NCBI RefSeq assembly: GCF_002354895.1
Contig: NZ_CP023439.1
Location: 1 to 64,000, forward strand
Reading direction: 5' to 3'
Source of the DNA: Thauera sp. K11
Lineage (GTDB): Bacteria > Pseudomonadota > Gammaproteobacteria > Burkholderiales > Rhodocyclaceae
DNA length: 64,000 nt
The notes under the pieces are model-generated. The model did no database searches. It worked only from the letters and a program-made list of their open reading frames with translations, and was not told the DNA's origin. Position numbers and translations under genes: made by a program. Shown one piece after another: positions 1-9,227 of the stretch (within the stretch, counting starts at the first letter, position 1; each line of letters starts with the position of its first letter).

Positions 1-1164
1 ATGAAGTTCGATTTGATCGTGATGGGTGGCGGCCTTGCGGGTGCCGCGCTCGCGGTGGCATTGCGCAAGACCAGGCTGCGGGTTGCATTGATCGATTCCG
101 AGTGGCCCCGGCGTCCCGAGGACTGGGATGCCCGCATCTATGCGTACAGCCCGGCGAATGCGAAGTTTCTCGACGATCTCGGCATCTGGCGCCATCTCGA
201 TCAGCGCCGCATGAGCCCGGTGCATGAAATGCGCATCTTTGGCGATGCGGGCGGATCGCTCACATTTTCCGCATATCAGAGCGGGGTTGGCGAACTCGCA
301 TGGATAGGCGAGTCGAGCCTGGTGCACCTGGAACTCTGGGAGAGCCTGAAGCGCCAGCACAACGTCACCCTGTTCTGCCCTGCTCGTCCGCTGGGGCTCG
401 AGTGCGATGAAGATGCCGTCCGGCTGCGGCTCGAAGACGGCCAGCGGCTCGAAGCTGCTCTGATCGTCGGCGCGGATGGGCGTGATTCCTGGGTGCGACA
501 GCAGGCCGGCATCGATGCCTCGGTGCTGCCGTACGAGGAATCGGGCGTAGTGGCGAATTTCGAGTGCGAGCGCCCGCATCGGCAGGCCGCATTTCAATGG
601 TTCCTGCCCGAAGGCATCCTTGCCTGGTTGCCGCTGCCCGGCAACCTGATCTCCATCGTATGGTCTGCGAAATCCGCGGTAGCCGACGAATTGATGATGC
701 TCGACGATGCGGCGTTTGCCGCGCGCGTGGCCGCTGCCGGGGGGCACGCGCTGGGGCGGCTGTCGCCGAGGACGCCGCGGGCGGCGTTTCCGCTGCGGCT
801 GATGCGCGTGGCCGAGGTGGTTCGGCCGCGGGTCGCACTCGTCGGGGATGCGGCGCATGCCATCCATCCGCTCTCGGGGCATGGCATCAACCTCGGTTTT
901 CAGGACGCGAAGGCGTTGGCGAACAGGCTCGAGGGCCTGCATTCGTGGGAAGATCCGGGTAACCAGTCAGTGCTGCGCGGCTATGCCAGGAGCAGGGCCG
1001 AGGAGCCTTTCCTGCTGCAATACGCGACGCATGGCCTGAACAGGCTGTTCGGCACGCAACTGCCCTTCGTTTCGGGACTCAGAAACCTTGGACTGAACCT
1101 GACCGCGCGTTTGCCGGTCGTAAGCAACGCGCTCGTGCGCTATGCCATCAATGGCAAATTTTGA
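1..1164 (+). CDS. UbiH/UbiF/COQ6-family FAD-dependent monooxygenase
   Basis: Flavoprotein hydroxylase of the ubiquinone-biosynthesis family, expected to add a hydroxyl to the ring of a polyprenyl-phenol intermediate at the inner membrane. Seen in the 387-aa product: an N-terminal dinucleotide-binding motif GGGLAG (residues 9-14), GADGRDS (157-163), and the second FAD motif GDAAHAIHP (282-290) followed by GHGINLGFQDA. Length is normal for the family. The ATG is the first base of the window, so the promoter and any upstream partner are unseen. It ends 16 bp before dsbC on the same strand, and the two could be co-transcribed. Which ring position it hydroxylates cannot be told from sequence alone; UbiH, UbiF and UbiI share these motifs. 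Confidence 0.88.
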   Translation: MKFDLIVMGGGLAGAALAVALRKTRLRVALIDSEWPRRPEDWDARIYAYSPANAKFLDDLGIWRHLDQRRMSPVHEMRIFGDAGGSLTFSAYQSGVGELAWIGESSLVHLELWESLKRQHNVTLFCPARPLGLECDEDAVRLRLEDGQRLEAALIVGADGRDSWVRQQAGIDASVLPYEESGVVANFECERPHRQAAFQWFLPEGILAWLPLPGNLISIVWSAKSAVADELMMLDDAAFAARVAAAGGHALGRLSPRTPRAAFPLRLMRVAEVVRPRVALVGDAAHAIHPLSGHGINLGFQDAKALANRLEGLHSWEDPGNQSVLRGYARSRAEEPFLLQYATHGLNRLFGTQLPFVSGLRNLGLNLTARLPVVSNALVRYAINGKF

Positions 1165-1180
1165 TTTCTTGGAGAGATTG

Positions 1181-1912
1181 ATGAAGTTTTCGCTCAGAAG
1201 CGGCGCCGTCAAGGTCCTGCTCACGGCCCTGGCGCTGAACCTGACGGCGGCCGCCCAGGCAAACGAAGAGGCAGTCAAGAAGGCGGTCGAATCCTTTGTC
1301 GGTGGCGCGGCCGTCGAGGTGGTCGCCAAGACCCCCTACGGCGGCCTCTACGAAGTCGTGCTCAAGAGTGGTGAGATCGTCTATACGGACGAGAAGGCGA
1401 GCTTCATCATCGACGGCCGCGTGATCGACACCCGTACGCGCAAGGATGTGACGCAGGAACGGATGGCGAAACTTTCCGCCATCGATTTTGCGACCTTGCC
1501 GCTGAACCAGGCCATCAAGCAGGTGAAAGGCAACGGCAAGCGCGTCATCGCTACCTTCGAGGACCCCAACTGCGGCTACTGCAAGCGGCTCGGCAAGGAA
1601 CTCGCGCAGATGGATGACGTGACGATCTACACTTTTCTCTACCCGATCCTGAGCGCCGACTCCACCACGAAGTCGAACAACATCTGGTGTGCCAAGGACA
1701 AGGCGAAGGTGTGGACGGACTGGATCGTGAATGCCAAGGCGCCGGCCGTGGCAAGCTGCGATACGACGGCCGTCGAGAAGAACGTCGAGCTTGGGCACAA
1801 GCTCAAGATCGGCGGCACGCCGACGATCTTCCTGGCCGACGGCACCCGCATCGGTGGATTCGTGCCGGTTGCCGAACTCGAGAAGGCCATCACCGCCTCA
1901 GCCGTGAAGTGA
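1181..1912 (+). CDS. dsbC: Thiol:disulfide interchange protein DsbC
   Basis: Periplasmic disulfide isomerase that reshuffles wrong disulfides and is kept reduced by DsbD. The 243-aa product has a Sec signal peptide ending near AQA (residue 27), an N-terminal dimerisation domain (about 28-90), a linker, and a thioredoxin-fold domain with the isomerase active site CGYC at 131-134 and a cis-proline loop GGTPT near residue 220. The start is the ATG at 1181, preceded by GGAGAG. An in-frame ATG 39 bp upstream lies inside the previous gene and would put charged residues before the signal peptide. Size and active site match enteric DsbC closely. It converges with mltA. Confidence 0.93.
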   Translation: MKFSLRSGAVKVLLTALALNLTAAAQANEEAVKKAVESFVGGAAVEVVAKTPYGGLYEVVLKSGEIVYTDEKASFIIDGRVIDTRTRKDVTQERMAKLSAIDFATLPLNQAIKQVKGNGKRVIATFEDPNCGYCKRLGKELAQMDDVTIYTFLYPILSADSTTKSNNIWCAKDKAKVWTDWIVNAKAPAVASCDTTAVEKNVELGHKLKIGGTPTIFLADGTRIGGFVPVAELEKAITASAVK

Positions 1913-1928
1913 GGGGAGGTTCCGGTCG

Positions 1929-1946
1929 TCCGCGACTCGTCGCGGA
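1929..1946. terminator. Possible bidirectional terminator hairpin between dsbC and mltA
   Basis: TCCGCGA, a four-base loop CTCG, then TCGCGGA form a perfect 7-bp stem in the 82-bp gap between two convergent genes. There is no T-tract on either side, so an intrinsic terminator is only a guess from position. Confidence 0.35.
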
Positions 1947-1994
1947 ATCGGCCGGAGCGGGGCGTCGGCGCGGGGGACACGCCGGCGCAGCCCT

Positions 1995-3248
1995 TCAGCG
2001 CGGGCCGGGAGGATTGAGGCCGCGCGGCAGTAGAACCCACATCTTGCCTTGCTGGCGCATGCGGCCCGCTTCAGCGCCCGCCTGCGGACCCGGACCCCAG
2101 AAGAAATCGGCCCGGACCGCACCCTTGATCGCACTGCCGGTGTCCTGTGCAAGCATCAGGCGCTGGAGCGGGGTGCTGCTCGACGGGCGGGTCGTCGCCA
2201 GGAACACGGGCGCGCCGAGCGGCACGTAGCGCGGATCCACCGCGATGCTGCGCCCGGCGTTCAGCGGCACGCCCAGTGCGCCGGGCGGGCCGTCGTCCGA
2301 GGCCGGCAACTCGCGGAAGAAGACGTAGCTCGGATTGGCGTTCAGCAGTTCCGGCAGCCGCGCCGGATTGTCCTGCGCCCAGCGCTTGATTCCGTCCATC
2401 GAAGCTTTGTCCAGCGGCAACTCGCCCTGCGCGACCAGCCAGCGTCCGATCGATTGGTAGGGGTGGCCGTTCTGGTCTGCGTAGCCGATGCGCACCGTCT
2501 TGCCGTCCGGCAGCTCGACCCTGCCCGACCCCTGGACCTGCAGGAAAAAAAGATCGATCGGATCGCTCGCCCACAGCAGGACCTTTGCCGGGAGCCTGTC
2601 CTGTCGCCGGGCCAGTTCCTCGCGCGACCAGTAGGGCAGGACCTTGCCGCCGACCAGGCGGCCGCGCAGTCGCAGATGCTTGAGTTCCGGATAGACGTCG
2701 CCGAGTTCGATCGTCAGCATGTCGTCCGGCCGCCCATGGATGGGCCAGGTGTAGGGGCCGCCCCGGCTGCGGTTGCCCTTGATGACGGGCTCGTAATAGC
2801 CGGTGACCAGCCCCTCCGCGGAGCGGTCGGCATTGGTCAGCCGCCACGGTACGAAGTGCTGTTCAAAAAACTGGCGCGCAGCCGCCGATGCCGGCCTGGG
2901 GCCGAGCGCGGCGGCGGCGTCGCAGACCGGTTTCCACGCCGCTTGGCGCGAGAGCACCGAACACGAGTTGCGAAGCGCGGGCAAGGCCGCGGCCGGATCG
3001 TCGTCGTTCCAGCCTTCGACCGTGCTCCAGCTCGTTGCCTCGGGGGCGCCTGCCGCGGGTTCCGCCGGTGCCGCGGGCGCGACGGCAGGTTTGCCCGGAG
3101 GAGGGCAGCCCGGGCAGGGGGGGCAGGTGCGCTGGGGGGCGCAGGTGACCGGGGCGGGCGGGACGGGCTGCTGGGCGCAGCCCGCGAGAAGAAGCAGAAA
3201 TGCCGATGACGCGCCCGGCGCCAGCCGCCGGGCAAGAACGTGAATCAT
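1995..3248 (-). CDS. mltA: Membrane-bound lytic murein transglycosylase A
   Basis: Outer-membrane lipoprotein that cleaves the MurNAc-GlcNAc bond of peptidoglycan with 1,6-anhydro ring formation. The 417-aa product opens with a lipoprotein signal (LLLAGC lipobox, Cys about residue 24), then a Pro/Ala/Cys-rich linker to about residue 75, unusually cysteine-rich (CAPQRTCPPCPGCPP). The MltA barrel domain follows, and a C-terminal 3D domain carries DTGSAIKGAVRADFF with the family's catalytic Asp region. It is transcribed alone, divergently from the small membrane gene at 3325. The extra cysteines in the linker are odd for a periplasmic lipoprotein. Family assignment is firm. Confidence 0.9.
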   Translation of the reverse strand: MIHVLARRLAPGASSAFLLLLAGCAQQPVPPAPVTCAPQRTCPPCPGCPPPGKPAVAPAAPAEPAAGAPEATSWSTVEGWNDDDPAAALPALRNSCSVLSRQAAWKPVCDAAAALGPRPASAAARQFFEQHFVPWRLTNADRSAEGLVTGYYEPVIKGNRSRGGPYTWPIHGRPDDMLTIELGDVYPELKHLRLRGRLVGGKVLPYWSREELARRQDRLPAKVLLWASDPIDLFFLQVQGSGRVELPDGKTVRIGYADQNGHPYQSIGRWLVAQGELPLDKASMDGIKRWAQDNPARLPELLNANPSYVFFRELPASDDGPPGALGVPLNAGRSIAVDPRYVPLGAPVFLATTRPSSSTPLQRLMLAQDTGSAIKGAVRADFFWGPGPQAGAEAGRMRQQGKMWVLLPRGLNPPGPR

Positions 3249-3324
3249 GAGGGGGATCGGTTAAACTCGGTTGCCTGGGCCCCGGAGTATACCGGGACTG
3301 ACTGAACTTCCCGCGAGGTTCGCC

Positions 3325-3453
3325 ATGTGGGTGATCTTTCTCGAAGCCGGGCTGGCCCTGCTGTTGCTGTCGATTATCGTCTGGGCGACCTGGCCCCGAC
3401 GCCGGCAGGGCGATCCGACCAACTCTCAGACAGAAGAAAAGCGCGACGAATGA
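3325..3453 (+). CDS. Small single-pass membrane protein, function unknown
   Basis: A 42-aa ORF starting MWVIFLEAGLALLLLSII. Residues 3-20 form one hydrophobic helix, followed by WPRRRQ and a short hydrophilic tail, so the C-terminus is probably cytoplasmic by the positive-inside rule. GCGAGG lies about 8 bases before the ATG. Its stop overlaps the start of the DUF815 ATPase (ATGA at 3450-3453), so the two are translationally coupled and this is the first gene of a three-gene operon. An in-frame ATG further upstream (3271) has no better support. I do not recognise the family; the ORF is supported by the membrane helix and the overlap. Confidence 0.6.
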   Translation: MWVIFLEAGLALLLLSIIVWATWPRRRQGDPTNSQTEEKRDE

Positions 3454-4322
3454 ACGAACTCGCCGAACTCGTCGGCCGTGCCGAGCGCGTGCTCGAGCGG
3501 CTCGAAGCCATCCTCCCCGGCCCCGCCGCCGAGCCCGACTGGGGCGCCGCGGTCGCCTTCCGCTGGCGGCGGCGCCACGGGCGGGCCGCGCTGGTGCCGG
3601 TGGCGGCGCCGCACCTGATCCGCCTCGCCGACCTGCAGGACGTCGCCGACCAGAAGTCGCGCATCGACCGCAACACCCGGCAGTTCCTGGCAGGACGCCG
3701 CGCCAACAACGTGCTGCTGACCGGTGCGCGCGGCACGGGCAAATCCTCGCTGATCAAGGCGGTGCTCAATGAGTATGCCGCGCAGGGCTTGCGCCTGATC
3801 GAGGTCGACAAGGCCGACCTCGTCGACCTGCCGGAGATCGTGGACCTCGTCGCCGGCCGTCCCGAGCGCTTCATCCTGTTCTGCGACGACCTCTCCTTCG
3901 AAGAGGGAGAGGATGCGTACAAGGCTCTGAAGAGCGTCCTGGATGGCTCGGTGGCGGCGGTCTCGGACAACGTGCTGGTCTATGCCACCTCGAACCGGCG
4001 CCACCTGATGCCGGAATATCACGACGAGAACCTGCAGACCCGCCACGTCGATGGCGAGATCCATCCCGGGGAGGCGGTCGAAGAGAAGATCTCCCTGTCC
4101 GAGCGCTTCGGGTTGTGGATTTCGTTCTATCCGTTCAGCCAGGACGAATATCTCGACATCGTCGCGCACTGGCTGCGCAGCTTCGGCGTGCCGCCGGACG
4201 TGATCGACGGCGCTCGCCAGGAAGCGCTGCAATGGGCGCTGATGCGCGGATCGCGTTCGGGCCGCGTCGCCTGGCAGTTCGCGCGCGATTTCGCCGGCCA
4301 GCTCGAGGACGCCGCCGCATGA
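3450..4322 (+). CDS. AAA+ family ATPase (DUF815)
   Basis: A 290-aa predicted cytoplasmic ATPase of the DUF815 family, whose role is not established. The Walker A motif GARGTGKSS is near residues 93-101, Walker B ILFCDDLSFEE near 139-149, and a sensor-like segment VYATSNRRH near 177-185. The start is chosen at the ATG overlapping the stop of the small membrane protein; the open frame continues upstream, but only as that gene's shadow. The stop overlaps the start of the Nudix/ThiE gene (ATGA). Such tight coupling suggests the membrane peptide, the ATPase and the Nudix enzyme are made together, but no shared pathway is evident. Confidence 0.8.
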   Translation: MNELAELVGRAERVLERLEAILPGPAAEPDWGAAVAFRWRRRHGRAALVPVAAPHLIRLADLQDVADQKSRIDRNTRQFLAGRRANNVLLTGARGTGKSSLIKAVLNEYAAQGLRLIEVDKADLVDLPEIVDLVAGRPERFILFCDDLSFEEGEDAYKALKSVLDGSVAAVSDNVLVYATSNRRHLMPEYHDENLQTRHVDGEIHPGEAVEEKISLSERFGLWISFYPFSQDEYLDIVAHWLRSFGVPPDVIDGARQEALQWALMRGSRSGRVAWQFARDFAGQLEDAAA

Positions 4323-5263
4323 CGCGCAAGCGGGTGGAGGTCGCAGCCGGCGTGCTCACCCTGCCGGACGGCCGCTATCTGCTCGGCCAGCGGGCGGGCG
4401 ATACGGTGTATGCGGGCTATTGGGAATTCCCCGGCGGAAAGGTGGAGGCGGGCGAGTCGCCGTCGCGGGCGCTGTGCCGCGAACTCGACGAGGAACTGGG
4501 CATCCACGTCACCCATTTGCGTCCGTGGCTGCGCCGCGAGCATGTGTATGAGCATGCGCACGTCGCGCTCAACTTTTTCGAGGTCACGGGTTGGACCGGC
4601 GAGATTCGCGACCGGGTGCACGGCGCGCTGGCCTGGGTACGGCCCGAGGAGCCTGTGCCGGAGCCGATGCTGCCGGCCAACGGCCCCATCCTGAAGGCGC
4701 TGCGGTTGCCGCGCCTGATGGGCATCACGCAGGCGGCCGAACTCGGCGTCGATGCCCAGCTCGCCGCGCTGGACGCAGCGCTTGCCGGCGGCCTGCGGCT
4801 GGTCCAGGTGCGCGAGGCCGGGCTGGAGGCGGCATTGCGGCCCGGTTTCGCCCGCGAGGTGGTTCGCCGCGTGCATGCCCACGGCGGGCTGGTGGTGATC
4901 AACGCCGACCCTGTCCTCGCATGCGAGGTGGGGGCCGACGGCCTGCATCTGCCGGCGCGCCTGCTCGCCGGGTTGCACGGGCGTCCCGAGCTGCCGTGGG
5001 TGGGGGCCTCCTGCCACGACCGCGACGAACTCGAGCGGGCGGCGGCGCTTGGCCTGGACTACGCGCTGCTCGGCCCGGTGGAAGCAACGCGAACCCATCC
5101 GGGCCTGCCGGGGCTGGGCTGGCAGCGCTTCGGCGCGCTTGCGGCCGGCCTGCCGTTGCCCGTGTTCGCGCTCGGCGGCCTCGATGCGTCTGCGATGGAG
5201 ATGGCGCGCGATGCCGGCGCGCATGGCATCGCCGGGATTCGCGGGGTCTGGAAGCTGGGGTAG
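4319..5263 (+). CDS. Nudix hydrolase (MutT-type) fused to a ThiE-like domain
   Basis: A 314-aa two-domain protein. Residues 1-130 are a MutT-type Nudix domain with a full Nudix box (GGKVEAGES... then RELDEELGI), which in MutT hydrolyses oxidised nucleoside triphosphates such as 8-oxo-dGTP. Residues 135-314 resemble thiamine-phosphate synthase (TIM barrel): LRLVQVRE, VVINADP, GLHLP, ALLGPVEATRTHP and ALGGLDA are recognisable. This fusion is common in betaproteobacteria and normally sits near yacG/zapD/coaE, as here. Whether the ThiE half makes thiamine phosphate is doubtful; its phosphate-binding and catalytic positions were not verified. It starts inside the stop of the DUF815 gene. Confidence 0.85.
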   Translation: MTRKRVEVAAGVLTLPDGRYLLGQRAGDTVYAGYWEFPGGKVEAGESPSRALCRELDEELGIHVTHLRPWLRREHVYEHAHVALNFFEVTGWTGEIRDRVHGALAWVRPEEPVPEPMLPANGPILKALRLPRLMGITQAAELGVDAQLAALDAALAGGLRLVQVREAGLEAALRPGFAREVVRRVHAHGGLVVINADPVLACEVGADGLHLPARLLAGLHGRPELPWVGASCHDRDELERAAALGLDYALLGPVEATRTHPGLPGLGWQRFGALAAGLPLPVFALGGLDASAMEMARDAGAHGIAGIRGVWKLG

Positions 5264-5293
5264 CCGGCCCGGACCGTTCCTGGCGGGCGCCGT

Positions 5294-5509
5294 TCAGCGC
5301 CGCCGTGCGGGCGGTTCGGCGGGCGCGGGCGCGTCGGGCAGTTCGGCATCCGGCGGTGCGCTCGGCACGCGGTAGGCTTCGGATGCCCACGCGCCCAGGT
5401 CGATCTGCTTGCAGCGTTCGGAACAGAACGGACGGAAGCGGTTTTCCGGCTTCCATTCGACGTCCTTGCCGCAGGTCGGGCAGCGGACGGCTCTCACGGC
5501 CTTCGCCAT
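5294..5509 (-). CDS. yacG: DNA gyrase inhibitor / zinc-finger protein YacG
   Basis: A 71-aa zinc-binding protein. The four Cys ligands are visible as CPTCGK (residues 10-15) and FCSERCK (about 28-34), followed by [12 protein letters not shown], the family signature, and a Pro/Ala-rich tail. In E. coli YacG binds GyrB and inhibits gyrase. The gene lies 7 bp downstream of zapD on the same strand, reproducing the usual coaE-zapD-yacG order. It converges on the Nudix/ThiE gene with 30 bp between. Confidence 0.9.
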   Translation of the reverse strand: MAKAVRAVRCPTCGKDVEWKPENRFRPFCSERCKQIDLGAWASEAYRVPSAPPDAELPDAPAPAEPPARRR

Positions 5510-5516
5510 CGCGTGC

Positions 5517-6272
5517 TCACAGGCTGCAGAAGGTGAGTTCGAATGCCACGTCGCGTTCGGCGACGCGCGGGCGCGCCACCGTTTCCGGAAGCAGGAAGCG
5601 GATGTTCAGCGCGTACTTGTTGGCACTGATCTCGGGCACCACCGGCTCGCTGCGCGGAACCCGCACACGCAGCATCTGCGCACTGCGCCCGGCCATGGTC
5701 AGTTGATAGGCGCCGGCACGTGCAAGCTGGTTTTCGGGATGGCCGCTCGCGCGCAGCAGGCGCAACACGATCCCCAGTCCATCGCGTATCGGTGCCATCG
5801 GACTGAGCCATCCCTCGATGTCGCGGCGTCGGACCTCGGGGGCGTGGTTGAGCCAGTAATGGTAGGAGGGCAGGTCGAACTCGCACACGCCCCCCGGGAT
5901 CGCCGCGCGGCTGCGGATGCTCATCAGCCACTCGTTCTCGCGCAGGTACTGGCCGATCTTGCCGGCCATCGCCAGCAGGCCGGTCGACGCCTGTTCGATC
6001 TCGTACAGCGCGCCGGCCAGTGCCTCTTCGGAGATTTCCGGATTGTTGCGGAAGGACACGAGGATCTGGCGCTGGCGTTCGAGTTCCTGCACGAGATCGA
6101 CCTTGAGATCGGCACGGCTCGCCACCTCGAGGGTTTCGAACAGTGTCAGCAGCGCGATGTGATGATCCTGCGGACCACTGTTCGCGGTGAAATGCGCCAG
6201 CTTGAGAAAGAGATCCTCGAGGCGCAGCAGAGTGCGGATACGCTCGTTGAGGGGATATTCGTAGCTGATCAC
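5517..6272 (-). CDS. zapD: Cell division protein ZapD
   Basis: Cytoplasmic FtsZ-bundling factor that helps stabilise the Z ring. The product (251 aa from a GTG at 6272) reads [18 protein letters not shown] at the N-terminus, as in E. coli ZapD, then a helical core and a C-terminal beta-rich domain ([20 protein letters not shown]). The open frame extends 57 codons further upstream into coaE, but that part is Pro/Ala-rich shadow sequence and would overlap coaE. No strong RBS precedes the GTG, so the start is chosen on homology. It sits between coaE and yacG. Confidence 0.88.
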   Translation of the reverse strand: MISYEYPLNERIRTLLRLEDLFLKLAHFTANSGPQDHHIALLTLFETLEVASRADLKVDLVQELERQRQILVSFRNNPEISEEALAGALYEIEQASTGLLAMAGKIGQYLRENEWLMSIRSRAAIPGGVCEFDLPSYHYWLNHAPEVRRRDIEGWLSPMAPIRDGLGIVLRLLRASGHPENQLARAGAYQLTMAGRSAQMLRVRVPRSEPVVPEISANKYALNIRFLLPETVARPRVAERDVAFELTFCSL

Positions 6273-6378
6273 CGCACACAGTCCGCCAGTATTGATCCCG
6301 GATTCTTGCGCGGATGATAGCACAGGGCCCGCCGGCACCCGCCCCGCTTCGGGGCGTGCGGCGGGCGCCGGCCGGGCT

Positions 6379-7011
6379 TCAGGCCAGGGCTGCGGCGCGG
6401 ACATAGCGTTCGTGAAGCGCATCGATCTGTGCGTACAGTTCATCCAGCGTACCGCCGTTGTCGACGACGTCGTCCGCGGCCGCCCGCCGCTCCTCCCGGC
6501 TCGCCTGGGCGGCCATGATGGCGCGGATCTGCGCGTCGTCGAGGCCGCTGCGCGCTTTCACGCGCACGATCTGGAGCGCCTCCGGGCAGTCCACCACGCA
6601 GATGCGGTCGCAGCGCTCGCGGTAGCTGCCCGATTCGACCAGCAGCGGTACCGCGAGAATCACGTAGGTGCCGGCCGCTGCTTCGCATCGGCGTTCGCTT
6701 TCCTCCCGGATCATCGGATGCAGGATGGCCTCGAGGCGTTTGCGCGCCTGGGGCTCGGCGAAAGCCAGGGCGCGCATCGCGGCGCGATCCAGGCTGCCGT
6801 CGGCGGCGATCGCATCATCGCCGAAGGCGTCGCGGATGTGCGGTATCGCCTGGCCGTCGGGGGCGGTCAGCGCATGGGCGATGGCGTCGGTGTCGACGAC
6901 GGCCGCGCCGAGGGCGGCGAAGCGGTCGGCGGCCGCGCTCTTGCCGCTGCCTATGCCGCCGGTCAGGCCGACCACGAAGGGGCGGTGGCGGGATGCCGGC
7001 GTTGCGGTCAT
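6379..7011 (-). CDS. coaE: Dephospho-CoA kinase
   Basis: Last enzyme of CoA synthesis; it phosphorylates the 3'-hydroxyl of dephospho-CoA using ATP. The 210-aa protein has a P-loop GGIGSGKS (residues 18-25), the DTDAIAH segment (40-46) that helps bind substrate, HPMIRE (about 98-103) and VPLLVES, all standard for CoaE. It starts 10 bp after the SPOR-domain gene's stop, on the same strand. coaD and coaX, two other CoA-pathway genes, are also in this window at separate loci. Confidence 0.94.
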   Translation of the reverse strand: MTATPASRHRPFVVGLTGGIGSGKSAAADRFAALGAAVVDTDAIAHALTAPDGQAIPHIRDAFGDDAIAADGSLDRAAMRALAFAEPQARKRLEAILHPMIREESERRCEAAAGTYVILAVPLLVESGSYRERCDRICVVDCPEALQIVRVKARSGLDDAQIRAIMAAQASREERRAAADDVVDNGGTLDELYAQIDALHERYVRAAALA

Positions 7012-7021
7012 GGACGCGGCC

Positions 7022-7810
7022 TCATTGCGTGCAGGCAGTACGCCGCTCGCTCAGTGGCGGACGCCGGCCCTCGACGGCGGCGACGCGATCGCGAGGCAGG
7101 CTGGCCTGGATGCGGAATGTCGTGGTCATGCGCGGCTCCGCGTTCGCGTCGCGTGCTCCCTTGGCGCGCAACTGCACAAGCAGTTGCTGGGCGGATTTCT
7201 CGGTGCGGAACAGTCCCAGCGAGATGGCGAACTGGCTGGGGCCGCTTTCCTGCACGATGAAGGTGTCGGTGATGCCCAGTTCGCGCAGTTCGCCCACCCG
7301 TTTCTCCGCCTGCGCGCGACTGCCCTGCGGCGGCGTACGCACCCACCAACTGGAAGGCGTTTCCTTGCGGGTGCGCACGTACTTGAAGCCGGCGGCATTG
7401 AGCCGGGCGGCCAGGCGGTCGGCCTCGTCCGCCGGCAGTTCTGCCCATGCGACGCAGACCGGCGCGGCTGCCGGCGGGGCGGCGGCCTCGGGGACGGCGG
7501 GCGGTGCCGGCTCGCTGCCCGCCACGGCCGCGCTGGCCGGCGCCCCGGTTTCGGACGCCGTCTCCGCCGGCGCTTCGCCAGGGGCCGTGGGCGCCTCGTC
7601 CGGCGCGGGGGGCGGTTCGCTCGCCGGGGCTGCCTGGGCCGCTTCTTCCATCCCGGCGGCCCCGAGGCGGATCTGCTCGGGACGAAGCTGGTTGCTGATG
7701 CGCTCCGGTTCTCCGCCGGGTGCTGCGCTGCCCAGCCAGCCCTTGATGGCCGCGAAGGCGAGTGCGTTGAGCACGACCAGCAGGATGAACAGGAAGCGCA
7801 GCGTCGTCAT
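7022..7810 (-). CDS. SPOR-domain protein with N-terminal membrane anchor
   Basis: A 262-aa bitopic protein. Residues 5-25 form a membrane helix (LFILLVVLNALAFAAIKGWL), followed by a long Ala/Pro/Glu-rich periplasmic linker (about 50-130) and a C-terminal SPOR-like domain (about 135-225; CVAWAELPADEADRLAARLN, then VGELRELGITDTFIV) expected to bind denuded glycan strands at division sites. Related Rhodocyclales genomes usually place such a gene right after coaX. Here trpB2 lies between them. Its precise partner is unknown. Confidence 0.75.
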   Translation of the reverse strand: MTTLRFLFILLVVLNALAFAAIKGWLGSAAPGGEPERISNQLRPEQIRLGAAGMEEAAQAAPASEPPPAPDEAPTAPGEAPAETASETGAPASAAVAGSEPAPPAVPEAAAPPAAAPVCVAWAELPADEADRLAARLNAAGFKYVRTRKETPSSWWVRTPPQGSRAQAEKRVGELRELGITDTFIVQESGPSQFAISLGLFRTEKSAQQLLVQLRAKGARDANAEPRMTTTFRIQASLPRDRVAAVEGRRPPLSERRTACTQ

Positions 7811-7829
7811 GGCGAGAGCTTAACCGCGA

Positions 7830-9194
7830 TCAGCCGACCTTGGGCAGGTGGGCGAGCGAGGCCGCCACCGCGTCGGCCGGATAGTCGTAGTTTTCGAGCT
7901 TGCCGCTGAAGTAGCGCTCGTACGAACTCATGTCGAAATGGCCGTGGCCGGTGAGGTTGAAGAGGATGGTCTTGGCCTCGCCGGTCGCTTTGCACTGCAG
8001 CGCTTCGTCGATCGCCTGGCGGATCGCGTGGCACGACTCCGGCGCCGGGATGATGCCCTCGGCGCGCGCGAACTGCACGCCGGCCTCGAAGGTGGCGAGC
8101 TGCTGCACCGCCGAGGCTTCGATCAGGCCCGCATGCAGCAGTTGCGACACCAGCGGCGAGTCCCCGTGGTAGCGCAGGCCGCCGGCATGGATGCCCGGCG
8201 GCATGAAGTCGTGCCCCAGCGTGTACATCTTCATCAGCGGCGTGTAGCCGGAGGCGTCGCCGAAGTCGTAGGCATACTGGCCCTTGGTCAGCGTGGGGCA
8301 CGAAGTCGGTTCGACCGCGATGCAGCGCAGGTTCTGCGCGCGCGCATCGCCAGCGGCGCGGTCGGCGAGGAAGGGGAAGGCGATGCCGCCGAAGCTCGAA
8401 CCGCCGCCGCAGGGCCCGATCACGATGTCCGGATAGAGGCCCACCTTGTCGAACTGCTTCTTTGCCTCGAGGCCGATGATGCTCTGGTGCAGCACCACGT
8501 GGTTCAGCACCGAACCCAGCGTGTAGTTGGTATCGGCACGGCCGGCGGCTTCTTCCACCGCTTCCGAGATCGCGATGCCGAGCGAGCCTTCGTTGTCCGG
8601 ATTCTCGGCCAGCAGCCGGCGGCCGGTCTCGGTGAGCGGCGACGGGCTGGGATGCACTTCGGCGCCCCAGGTCTGCATCATCAGGCGGCGGTAAGGCTTC
8701 TGGTCGTAGCTGACCTTGACCATGTAGACGCGCACTTCCAGCCCGAACATCTGCCCGGCGAACGAGATCGACGAGCCCCACTGGCCGGCGCCGGTCTCGG
8801 TGGTGAGGCGCTTGATGCCCGCCTGTCTGTTGTAGAAAGCCTGCGGCACGGCCGAGTTCGGCTTGTGCGAGCCGGCCGGCGACACGCCTTCGTACTTGAA
8901 GAAGATCCGTGCCGGCGTGCCGAGCGCCTGCTCCAGGCGCACCGCGCGCACCAGCGGGCTCGGCCGCCACAGTCGGTAGATTTCGCGCACTTCTTCGGGG
9001 ATCGGAATCCAGCGCGCGGCGCTCATCTCCTGTTCGAGGATGGCGCCGGGGAAGATGGCGCCCATCTGCTCGGGCGTGACGAGCTTGCCGTCCGCCCCCA
9101 GGGGCGGCGCCGGCGGCGTCGGCAGGTCGGCGACGACGTTGTACCAGTGGGTCGGAATGTCGGTGGCGTCGAGCAGGATGCGGGTGGCTTCCAT
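7830..9194 (-). CDS. TrpB-like (TrpB2-type) PLP-dependent tryptophan synthase beta chain
   Basis: A 454-aa PLP enzyme of the TrpB2 subgroup, which condenses indole with serine or phosphoserine to tryptophan. The PLP-binding lysine is in GSHKPNSA (Lys111), the glutamate-type catalytic region is in GAGQWGSS, and the phosphate-binding glycine loop is [11 protein letters not shown] (about 260-270). The length exceeds TrpB1 (about 400 aa) as expected for TrpB2. No trpA is beside it, so it would not form the usual alpha2-beta2 complex from this locus; indole salvage is one proposed role. The ATG has a GGGAG RBS. It separates coaX from the SPOR gene. Confidence 0.9.
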   Translation of the reverse strand: MEATRILLDATDIPTHWYNVVADLPTPPAPPLGADGKLVTPEQMGAIFPGAILEQEMSAARWIPIPEEVREIYRLWRPSPLVRAVRLEQALGTPARIFFKYEGVSPAGSHKPNSAVPQAFYNRQAGIKRLTTETGAGQWGSSISFAGQMFGLEVRVYMVKVSYDQKPYRRLMMQTWGAEVHPSPSPLTETGRRLLAENPDNEGSLGIAISEAVEEAAGRADTNYTLGSVLNHVVLHQSIIGLEAKKQFDKVGLYPDIVIGPCGGGSSFGGIAFPFLADRAAGDARAQNLRCIAVEPTSCPTLTKGQYAYDFGDASGYTPLMKMYTLGHDFMPPGIHAGGLRYHGDSPLVSQLLHAGLIEASAVQQLATFEAGVQFARAEGIIPAPESCHAIRQAIDEALQCKATGEAKTILFNLTGHGHFDMSSYERYFSGKLENYDYPADAVAASLAHLPKVG

Positions 9195-9227
9195 GGTCTT
9201 TCTCCCTTTCTTCGGTGTGGTGATCTT

